A stretch of DNA of 64,000 nucleotides from Marinobacter sp. LA51 (GTDB lineage Bacteria > Pseudomonadota > Gammaproteobacteria > Pseudomonadales > Oleiphilaceae): contig NZ_AP028070.1 of the NCBI RefSeq assembly GCF_030297175.1, positions 1,240,001 through 1,304,000 of the forward strand, written 5' to 3'. The number at the start of each line of letters is the position of its first letter. Within the stretch, counting starts at the first letter, position 1. Made by a program: the position numbers and the translations under genes. Below the pieces are notes generated by a model that was not told the origin of the DNA, did no database searches, and saw nothing but the letters and a program-made list of their open reading frames with translations. This document shows, piece after piece, positions 57,677-64,000 of this stretch.

Positions 57677-58480
57677 ATGACCAAGCCGAAGCTACTGATC
57701 ATATCTGACCTGGATGGCACTCTTCTCAACCACGAGAACTACCGCTGGGAGGCGGCCGCGCCTGCGCTTAAGCGGCTTGATCAGGCCGGAATTCCTTTAA
57801 TCCTCAACTCCAGCAAAACCGCCCCGGAGATCCGCAAGGTGCGCCAAGAACTGGGTAACGGCGCGCCTTTCATTGTCGAAAACGGTGCAGCGGTGGTGAT
57901 TCCGGCCGGCACTTTCGGCAATGCGGAAGAACAGGTGGTTAATTTTGGGGCATCCCGGGCAGATGTCCTGGCGGTGCTGGCGGCTCAACGCAAGGCCGGT
58001 GCCCGGTTCAAGGGCTTTGAGGACATGTCGGCCAAGGAATTGGCTGAGCTGACCGGGCTTGATGAAACATCCGCTGAGATGGCCAAGGACCGGCTCGGAA
58101 CCGAGCCCCTGTTGTGGGAAGGCCCAGACGATGAACTCGCTGAATTTCACACAGCCCTGATGGCCGAAAACCTGCGCCTGGTGCAGGGCGGACGGTTTTA
58201 TCACGCCATGGGTGTGTTCGATAAAGCCGATGGGGTCCACTTTTTGCTGGGTAAATACCGGGAGCACTATGGTGAGCAGCCGGTAGTTGCCATTGCCCTG
58301 GGAGACAGCCCCAACGATCAGCAAATGCTGGAGTCGGCGGATATCCCGGTTGTGATTCGAGGCGTCCACAGTGACGACGTGCAGCTGCCATCGGCCAAGC
58401 ACGCCATGCGCTCCCTCAAGCCCGGCCCGGATGGCTGGAATGAGTGCGTGCTCAATCTCCTGTTTGAGTACGGCTACTAA
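57677..58480 (+). CDS. mannosyl/glucosyl-3-phosphoglycerate phosphatase (HAD-IIB)
   Basis: A 267-aa HAD phosphatase. Motif I is ISDLDGTLLN (Asp11, Asp13), motif II lies in LILNSSKT, and motif IV reads ALGDSPNDQQML. It resembles mannosyl-3-phosphoglycerate phosphatase (MpgP/YedP). Next to a glucosyl-3-phosphoglycerate synthase it probably dephosphorylates glucosyl-3-phosphoglycerate to glucosylglycerate. 15 nt after the glycerate kinase. Confidence 0.85.
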   Translation: MTKPKLLIISDLDGTLLNHENYRWEAAAPALKRLDQAGIPLILNSSKTAPEIRKVRQELGNGAPFIVENGAAVVIPAGTFGNAEEQVVNFGASRADVLAVLAAQRKAGARFKGFEDMSAKELAELTGLDETSAEMAKDRLGTEPLLWEGPDDELAEFHTALMAENLRLVQGGRFYHAMGVFDKADGVHFLLGKYREHYGEQPVVAIALGDSPNDQQMLESADIPVVIRGVHSDDVQLPSAKHAMRSLKPGPDGWNECVLNLLFEYGY

Positions 58481-58512
58481 CAAGAATACCGGTTCCAAAG
58501 AGGAGAGCCGCC

Positions 58513-59736
58513 ATGGGCGACTTTTACCAGAATGGCATTGTCACCACCCTGCATAACCTAGTTCGTCGGCCCGTGGAGGACCTGGAGGCGGAACTGATGG
58601 AGTTCCGCAAGGCCCGCCCCATGTCCCTGGTTTTACCTTCGCTCTATTCCGAGCTGGAAGGGCCAGCGCTCAAGAACATCGTGCACGAACTCACCAAGGT
58701 GCCGTATCTGGATCAGATCGTCATTGGCCTTGATCGCGCCAATGAGGAGCAGTATCGCCACGCCCTGGAATATTTTTCGGAGCTGCCCCAAAACTTCAAG
58801 GTGTTGTGGAACGATGGCCCACGGCTGAGGGATCTGGACCTGAAGCTGCGAGAGCAGAACCTGGCGCCCACGGAGATGGGCAAGGGGCGAAATGTCTGGT
58901 ACTGCTTTGGCTATGTTCTGGCCTCAGGTGTGAGCAAGTCCGTGGCGCTGCACGATTGCGACATCCTGACTTATTCGCGGGACCTGGTGGCCCGATTGAT
59001 CTACCCCGTCGCCAACCCGGGCTTCAACTACATGTTCTGTAAAGGCTATTACGCCCGTGTTGCCGATGGCAAAATGAATGGCCGGGTCAGTCGGCTGCTG
59101 GTGACGCCGCTGATTCGCGCCCTGAAGAAGGTATGCGGCCCCAGCGACTTTCTGGATTATCTCGACAGCTATCGTTACCCACTGGCGGGTGAGTTTTCCT
59201 TTCGTACTGATGTCATCAATGACCTGCGCATTCCCAGCGACTGGGGCCTGGAGGTCGGCGTGTTGTCCGAGATGAAGCGCAACTACGCCACCAACCGTCT
59301 GTGCCAGGTGGACATTGCCGATGTCTACGATCACAAACACCAGGAATTGTCGGCGGAAGACGCCAGCCGTGGCTTGTCCAAGATGAGCATGGACATTTCC
59401 AAAGCGCTGTTCCGAAAGCTGGCCACTAACGGCGAGATTTTTTCTTCGGAGAAGTTTCGGACCATCAAGGCCTCCTACTTCCGCATTGCCCTGGATTTTG
59501 TCGAGACCTACCAGAACGATGCCATCATCAATGGCCTGACTTTCGATCGCCACAAGGAAGAGAAAGCGGTCGAGCTTTTCGCTCAAAACGTGATGCGCGC
59601 CGGCGCCTATTTTCTCGACAATCCCATGGACACGCCGTTCATTCCAAGCTGGAACCGGGTGACCAGTGCGATTCCGGACATCAAGGAACAACTACTGGAA
59701 GCCGTGGAGCTCGATAACCAGGAATTCCGACCATGA
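58513..59736 (+). CDS. gpgS: glucosyl-3-phosphoglycerate synthase (GT81)
   Basis: A 407-aa GT-A glycosyltransferase that joins NDP-glucose and 3-phosphoglycerate. Landmarks are SLVLPSLYSELEGPAL, GMGKGRN-like EMGKGRNVWYCFGYVLA and the metal-binding ALHDCDILTYSRDLVARL. Its ATG follows AGAGGAGAG. Its TGA overlaps the ATG of the phosphorylase (ATGA), so synthesis and breakdown enzymes are made together. The donor (ADP-, GDP- or UDP-glucose) cannot be read from the sequence. Confidence 0.87.
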   Translation: MGDFYQNGIVTTLHNLVRRPVEDLEAELMEFRKARPMSLVLPSLYSELEGPALKNIVHELTKVPYLDQIVIGLDRANEEQYRHALEYFSELPQNFKVLWNDGPRLRDLDLKLREQNLAPTEMGKGRNVWYCFGYVLASGVSKSVALHDCDILTYSRDLVARLIYPVANPGFNYMFCKGYYARVADGKMNGRVSRLLVTPLIRALKKVCGPSDFLDYLDSYRYPLAGEFSFRTDVINDLRIPSDWGLEVGVLSEMKRNYATNRLCQVDIADVYDHKHQELSAEDASRGLSKMSMDISKALFRKLATNGEIFSSEKFRTIKASYFRIALDFVETYQNDAIINGLTFDRHKEEKAVELFAQNVMRAGAYFLDNPMDTPFIPSWNRVTSAIPDIKEQLLEAVELDNQEFRP

Positions 59737-61463
59737 CCCAGGTGCTGAAAGCAAAACTGGGGTCTCTGCTGACCACCGTTTACCCGGATCTGGAGTGCGA
59801 TGGCCTGGCAGATCAGCTGCTGAAAACCATGGGGCTGGAGCCTGATCAACCGCCACCACAGGCACACCAGAACAATTGGGATGAGGCCGATGTGGTCCTG
59901 ATCACCTACGCCGATTCGGTAAAGCAGGCGGACCAGAAGCCGCTGGCCACCCTGCATCAGTTTCTGAGGGATTGCCTGGAAGACAGTGTTTCCACGGTGC
60001 ACATCCTGCCGTTCTTTCCATTCAGTTCGGATGATGGATTTTCCGTGATGGATTACCTGGCGGTTAACGAGTCCCATGGTACCTGGGAGCATGTTGAAGC
60101 CATTGCCGCCGACTTCAAGCTGATGGCGGATCTGGTGATCAATCACATGTCGGCTCGAAGCCGTTGGTTTGAGAATTTCCGCAAGCGGGTGGATCCGGGC
60201 AAGGACTACTTTTTTGAGGGCAACCCACGGGATGATCTGAGTGCCGTGGTACGGCCCCGAACCTCGCCGCTGCTGAACCCCGTGCAGACTGAGGACGGTG
60301 AGCGCCACGTTTGGTGCACGTTCAGTGAAGACCAGGTCGACCTGAACTTCGCCAACCCCCAGGTCCTGATCGAGTTTGCCGGTATCATCCGGCAGTATCT
60401 GGAGCACGGAGTGATCGTGTTTCGGCTGGATGCGGTGGCGTTCCTCTGGAAAGAGCCGGGCACCTCCTGCATTCACCTGCAGCAGACCCACGAACTGATC
60501 AAGATTTTGCGATTGCTGATCGAACATCACAGCCCCTCGGCGGTGGTGATCACCGAGACCAACGTGCCCAACCGCGAGAACCTGACTTACTTTGGCAACG
60601 CTAACGAAGCCCACGTCATTTACAACTTCTCGTTGCCGCCGCTGCTGATCAATACCCTGGTGACCGGTAACTGCCGGCATCTGAAAACCTGGCTGATGAG
60701 CATGCCGCCGGCGCAGATCGGCACCACCTATCTGAACTTTATTGCCTCACACGACGGCATAGGTATGCGGCCGACCGACGGCCTGTTGAGCGAGGAAGAG
60801 AAGCAGCGGCTGATCAACACCATGGATTCCTTCGGCGGCAAGGTGTCCTACCGGCGCACCGCGGATGGTCGGGACCAGCCTTATGAGATCAACATTGCCT
60901 TGTACGACGCTCTTAAGGGCACCGCGGAATCCGGTGTTGATCACTGGCAGTTCCAGCGGTTTATTTGTGCCCATACCGTGATGCTCGCCCTGGAGGGCAT
61001 TCCGGCGTTTTACATTCACAGCCTTCTAGCCACGGAAAACGATCTGGAGAGGGTTGAGAACACCGGCCGGCTGCGATCGATCAATCGGAGTCAGTGGCAG
61101 CTGGATAAGCTGGAGCAGACGCTGGCGGATCCGCTGGCTCATCACAGCAAGGCCTTTCACGAATTGAAGCGACTGATCGCCATTCGCCGTAAACAGCCAG
61201 CTTTTCACCCCAACGCCACCCAGTTCACCCTGCACCTTGGCCTGCAGCTATTTGGATTCTGGCGCCAGAGCATGCGGCGGGACCAGTCCATCTTCTGCAT
61301 CCATAACATCAGCAACGAAATCCAGCAGGTGGCTTTGAGTGACATCAACCTGATTGGCACCGATGAGTGGGTGGACCTGATCTCGGGCATGACCATCGAC
61401 GACCAGTCGGGCAGCATTACCCTGAAACCCTACCAGAGCGTCTGGTTGTCGAATCGGGAGTAG
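59733..61463 (+). CDS. GH13_18 sugar phosphorylase, probably glucosylglycerate phosphorylase
   Basis: A 576-aa GH13 enzyme of the sucrose-phosphorylase subfamily. The motifs are VHILPFFPFSSDDGFSVMDY, DLVINHMSARSRWFENF, the nucleophile Asp in FRLDAVAFLW and the acid/base Glu in VVITETNVPNREN. Members of GH13_18 include sucrose, glucosylglycerol and glucosylglycerate phosphorylases. The operon partners favour glucosylglycerate + Pi giving glucose-1-phosphate + glycerate. Overlaps gpgS by 4 nt. Confidence 0.86.
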   Translation: MTQVLKAKLGSLLTTVYPDLECDGLADQLLKTMGLEPDQPPPQAHQNNWDEADVVLITYADSVKQADQKPLATLHQFLRDCLEDSVSTVHILPFFPFSSDDGFSVMDYLAVNESHGTWEHVEAIAADFKLMADLVINHMSARSRWFENFRKRVDPGKDYFFEGNPRDDLSAVVRPRTSPLLNPVQTEDGERHVWCTFSEDQVDLNFANPQVLIEFAGIIRQYLEHGVIVFRLDAVAFLWKEPGTSCIHLQQTHELIKILRLLIEHHSPSAVVITETNVPNRENLTYFGNANEAHVIYNFSLPPLLINTLVTGNCRHLKTWLMSMPPAQIGTTYLNFIASHDGIGMRPTDGLLSEEEKQRLINTMDSFGGKVSYRRTADGRDQPYEINIALYDALKGTAESGVDHWQFQRFICAHTVMLALEGIPAFYIHSLLATENDLERVENTGRLRSINRSQWQLDKLEQTLADPLAHHSKAFHELKRLIAIRRKQPAFHPNATQFTLHLGLQLFGFWRQSMRRDQSIFCIHNISNEIQQVALSDINLIGTDEWVDLISGMTIDDQSGSITLKPYQSVWLSNRE

Positions 61464-61477
61464 GGCAGAATGCCTGC

Positions 61478-62599
61478 ATGCCCGACACGATCAGAGCCGA
61501 TAAACCCCGCATCCTGCTGCTTTCCGCCTATGATGCCGACAGCCACCGGCGCTGGCGGGAGCAACTGGTCGACAGCCAGCCGAACTTCGACTGGCAGACA
61601 CTGACCCTTCCAGCGCGCTTCTTCCGCTGGCGGATTCGGGGAAACGCACTCACCTGGCTCAACGAGCCCCTGATCCAACAGCGATGGGATCTGCTGCTGG
61701 TGACCTCCATGGTGGATCTGGTTTCCATCCGAGGCCTGCACCCACACCTGGCTGCAACGCCTGCCGTCCTCTACATGCATGAAAACCAGTTTGCCTACCC
61801 GGAGTCGCAAGGGCAGCACGCCAGCGTCGACCCGCAAATGGTAAATCTCTACAGTGCCCTTGCCGCCGATGTTGTCCTGTTCAACAGTGACTGGAATCGT
61901 CGCAGTTTTCTGGAGGGGGTAGCCCAACTCTTTCGCAAGCTGCCCGATGGTGTGCCCACTGAGACACTGGGCCAGCTGGCGGAAAAAGCCGAGGTGTTAC
62001 CCGTTCCTATTGAGGACCGCCTGTTCGTAAATCGCACGGAGCCCCTGAACCGAACCTGTCCGCATTTGTTGTGGAATCATCGATGGGAATACGACAAGGG
62101 GCCGGATCGCCTGTTGTTGCTGTTGGATGAGCTGGAAAAGCGGGGCCAGGATTTTCGTCTGAGCGTGGTGGGGCGAACCTTTCGGCAGCAGCCGGAGGCG
62201 TTTGACGCCATTCGCCAGCGTCATGGCCACCGGCTCGAACAGTGGGGCTTTCTGCCCAAGCGCTCGGATTACGATCAGCTTCTACACCAGGCAGATGTGG
62301 TGATTTCCACGGCATTGCACGATTTCCAGGGGCTGTCGATGCTCGAGGCTATGGCTTCCGGCTGCCTCGCCCTGGCACCTGACCGGTTGGCCTATCCCGA
62401 ATACGTGCCACCCTCGCAGCTCTATCCCAGCGTCGCTGACGATGCCCAAGCCGAAGCGCGCGGTGCCGCCGACCGGCTGACGGCAATGCTGAACCAATCT
62501 GTTGAACCCCTGAAACCTTTGGAATGGGGCATGGGCAGGCTTGCGGCCGCTTATGAAAATATTCTCATTACAACGCTGGAAAAACATCGGGTATGCTGA
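61478..62599 (+). CDS. tRNA-queuosine alpha-mannosyltransferase homologue (DUF3524 + GT4)
   Basis: A 373-aa glycosyltransferase. The N-terminal domain starts ILLLSAYDADSHRRWREQL and holds LTLPARFFRWRIRGNALTW, the DUF3524 signature shared with the enzyme that mannosylates queuosine in tRNA-Asp. The C-terminal GT4 domain contains the nucleotide-sugar motif HDFQGLSMLEAMASGCLAL. Bacterial homologues have been linked to tRNA modification, but its place in a solute operon leaves other sugar acceptors possible. ATG 61478 is 14 nt after the phosphorylase stop. Confidence 0.8.
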   Translation: MPDTIRADKPRILLLSAYDADSHRRWREQLVDSQPNFDWQTLTLPARFFRWRIRGNALTWLNEPLIQQRWDLLLVTSMVDLVSIRGLHPHLAATPAVLYMHENQFAYPESQGQHASVDPQMVNLYSALAADVVLFNSDWNRRSFLEGVAQLFRKLPDGVPTETLGQLAEKAEVLPVPIEDRLFVNRTEPLNRTCPHLLWNHRWEYDKGPDRLLLLLDELEKRGQDFRLSVVGRTFRQQPEAFDAIRQRHGHRLEQWGFLPKRSDYDQLLHQADVVISTALHDFQGLSMLEAMASGCLALAPDRLAYPEYVPPSQLYPSVADDAQAEARGAADRLTAMLNQSVEPLKPLEWGMGRLAAAYENILITTLEKHRVC

Positions 62600-62628
62600 G
62601 CTGATGTTCTAAAACCGAGACCTCAGAC

Positions 62629-63597
62629 ATGATGAAAGCGATCAAGGTAATCGGAGACAAACTCAGCTGGGAGGACTGTGAAGATTACACAGAACTGCCG
62701 GCCGACCATGTCGAAATCGATGTTGTCTGGACTGCAATCAATCGCGCTGATCTGATGCAACGGGCCGGGGTGTATCCACCACCGCCGGGTGCGTCCGATA
62801 TTATGGGCTTGGAAGTCAGTGGCCGCGTTGCGGCGCTGGGTGAGTCGGTCAGTGGCCTGGAAGTGGGGCAAGAGGTGTGCGCCTTGCTGACTGGCGGTGG
62901 TTACGCCACCAAGGTGGTGGTGCCTGCGGTTCAGGTATTGCCCGTGCCCAAAGGCTATTCACTGGACCAGGCTGCGGCCATTCCGGAAGTGTTCGCCACC
63001 GCCTGGCTTAACCTCTATCAGGAAGCGGAACTGCAGCCGGGCGAGCGCCTACTGCTTCATGCCGGAGCGAGCGGCCTGGGTACGGCCGTTATCCAGCTGG
63101 CAACAGCGTTTGGCAACCCGGTGTTTGCGACCGCGGGCGATGCAGCAAAGCTGGAAGTTTGTCAGCAGTTGGGCGCGACAGGTATCTGGAATCGCAACGA
63201 CGGTTCTTTTGTGGAGGCGGTTAAGAGCTGGGGATGCGTTGATATGGTGCTGGACCCGGTGGGTGGCAGTTACATCGGCGAGGACCAAAAAGTCCTGAAC
63301 GTGGATGGCCGGATCGTCTTGATTGGCTTGATGGGCGGCCGCAAAGCCGAGGTGGATCTGGGGCTCATGCTGGTGAAGCGTCATCGGTTGATTGGTTCCA
63401 CGCTGCGTTCGCGGACCGTGGTCGACAAAGGCAAGGTAATGCAGGCGCTGCACCGGCACGTATGGCCGTTGCTGAGCGCCGGGCAGATTCGCCCGCAGAT
63501 CGATAGCGAATGGCCAATCACCAAAGTTGAAGAGGCGATGGCCTACGTTGCCGAGAACCAGAACACCGGGAAGGTTCTGCTGAAGGTCTCAGACTGA
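62629..63597 (+). CDS. NAD(P)H quinone oxidoreductase, PIG3-like (MDR family)
   Basis: A 322-aa zinc-independent medium-chain dehydrogenase/reductase. AINRADLMQRAGVYPPPPGA and SDIMGLEVSGRV are typical of the PIG3/TP53I3 quinone oxidoreductase group; the NADPH-binding motif is HAGASGLGTAVIQLA. It reduces quinones or reactive enones using NADPH. It is 29 nt from the mannosyltransferase homologue and may be transcribed with it. Confidence 0.9.
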   Translation: MMKAIKVIGDKLSWEDCEDYTELPADHVEIDVVWTAINRADLMQRAGVYPPPPGASDIMGLEVSGRVAALGESVSGLEVGQEVCALLTGGGYATKVVVPAVQVLPVPKGYSLDQAAAIPEVFATAWLNLYQEAELQPGERLLLHAGASGLGTAVIQLATAFGNPVFATAGDAAKLEVCQQLGATGIWNRNDGSFVEAVKSWGCVDMVLDPVGGSYIGEDQKVLNVDGRIVLIGLMGGRKAEVDLGLMLVKRHRLIGSTLRSRTVVDKGKVMQALHRHVWPLLSAGQIRPQIDSEWPITKVEEAMAYVAENQNTGKVLLKVSD

Positions 63598-63628
63598 CCT
63601 TCCCGGTTATCACACAGCTGCCAACCAA

Positions 63629-64000
63629 TCAGTCAGCGATGTGCACCAGCTGCTTGCCGAAGTTCTTGCCGTTGAGCATGCCCTTGAAGGCGTCAACGGC
63701 ATTCTCCAAACCCTTAGCAATGGTTTCCCGGTACTTCAATTCGCCACTGGCGATGCGTGAAGTCAGGAAGTCCGTGATTTCCTGATGCTTGTCCTGCCAT
63801 TCGGTGACGAGGAAAAAACGATGCTCGGGCACGGGATCCAAAGCCTTAAGGACGTGGAAGGGTGTTTCCACCGAGGCCATATCAGTGGCGTTGTAGGCTG
63901 ACACATACCCGCAGATGGGTACGCGGGCACCGTTGTACAGCAGAGGCGCAATGGCACGGGTAACGGCACCGCCAACGTTCTCGAAATAAACGTCGATGCC
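63629..64000 (-). CDS. NADP-dependent oxidoreductase (CurA/leukotriene B4 dehydrogenase-like), N-terminal part outside the window
   Basis: The C-terminal 123 codons of an MDR enzyme. The frame stays open to base 64000 and reads GIDVYFENVGGAVTRAIAPLL, the hallmark of the CurA/YncB double-bond reductase family, then ICGYVSAYN. It reduces enone or enal carbon-carbon double bonds with NADPH. Convergent with the PIG3-like gene. The true start lies beyond the right edge; an internal GTG near 63904 is not it. Confidence 0.9.
   Translation of the reverse strand, partial: GIDVYFENVGGAVTRAIAPLLYNGARVPICGYVSAYNATDMASVETPFHVLKALDPVPEHRFFLVTEWQDKHQEITDFLTSRIASGELKYRETIAKGLENAVDAFKGMLNGKNFGKQLVHIAD

Overview
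The window looks like chromosomal core DNA of a marine gammaproteobacterium close to Marinobacter. GC content is moderately high. Gene order resembles Pseudomonas and Marinobacter (nadK - metallophosphoesterase - rhomboid - DUF1315 - DUF2797 - pepN; thrS-infC-rpmI-rplT-pheST-ihfA-merR). There are several OruR-type AraC regulators, TRAP and BCCT transporters, and a DUF1329/YCF48/MMPL cassette. The genus is inferred from gene content, not from a database search. No insertion sequence, prophage, CRISPR array or rRNA was seen.

Layout. 1-7.0 kb: the end of a sensor kinase, a MaoC-like dehydratase, two AraC regulators, tRNA-Asp and the iron-sulfur 2,4-dienoyl-CoA reductase fadH. 7.2-15.4 kb: a coiled-coil protein of unknown function, nadK, a metallophosphoesterase, glpG, DUF1315, DUF2797 and pepN. 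15.5-20.7 kb: DUF1329, a YCF48-like protein and an MMPL/RND transporter. 20.8-24.6 kb: a TAXI-type TRAP transporter. 24.7-32.1 kb: the translation operon from thrS to ihfA and a MerR regulator. 32.2-36.7 kb: a phosphonate-type ABC transporter with a HAD phosphatase and a good PhoB box, then tRNA-Pro. 36.9-44.4 kb: a glutamate-synthase-like FMN protein, a BCCT transporter, and a retropepsin-like / transglutaminase-like / glutamate-ligase-like trio. 44.6-49.4 kb: rmuC, a TPR lipoprotein-like protein, an AraC regulator and a CoA transferase. 49.5-55.1 kb: a large lipase-like lipoprotein, enoyl-CoA hydratase and class I fumarase. 55.2-64 kb: selO, then an operon that appears to make and recycle the compatible solute glucosylglycerate, followed by a tRNA-queuosine mannosyltransferase homologue and two zinc-independent oxidoreductases.

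The most interesting signal is not a protein gene. In the gap between glpG and DUF1315 (11359-11533) the minus strand carries a TTGACA-N18-TATCAT promoter. Its -10 is buried in a 17/19 match to the Fur box. About 89 nt of structured sequence follow: a 5' hairpin, a single-stranded CUCUCUCAUCAG, a small hairpin, a U-rich stretch and a strong hairpin-U8 terminator. This is the architecture of an iron-starvation small RNA of the RyhB/PrrF type. Its single-stranded segment is complementary over 8-9 nt to the translation start regions of both clear iron-sulfur enzyme genes in the window, fadH and the class I fumarase. That is how an iron-sparing sRNA would be expected to act. The sRNA and its targets are predictions from sequence reading only.

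Other regulatory signals are a hairpin before thrS whose 7-nt loop mimics a tRNA-Thr anticodon loop, an orphan intrinsic terminator before rmuC, a terminator/attenuator before pheS, and perfect palindromes before fadH and the BCCT transporter. Gaps of nearly 300 nt lie at 44355-44640 (two hairpins, described below) and 52276-52569 (promoter-like AT-rich sequence upstream of the lipase; nothing decisive).
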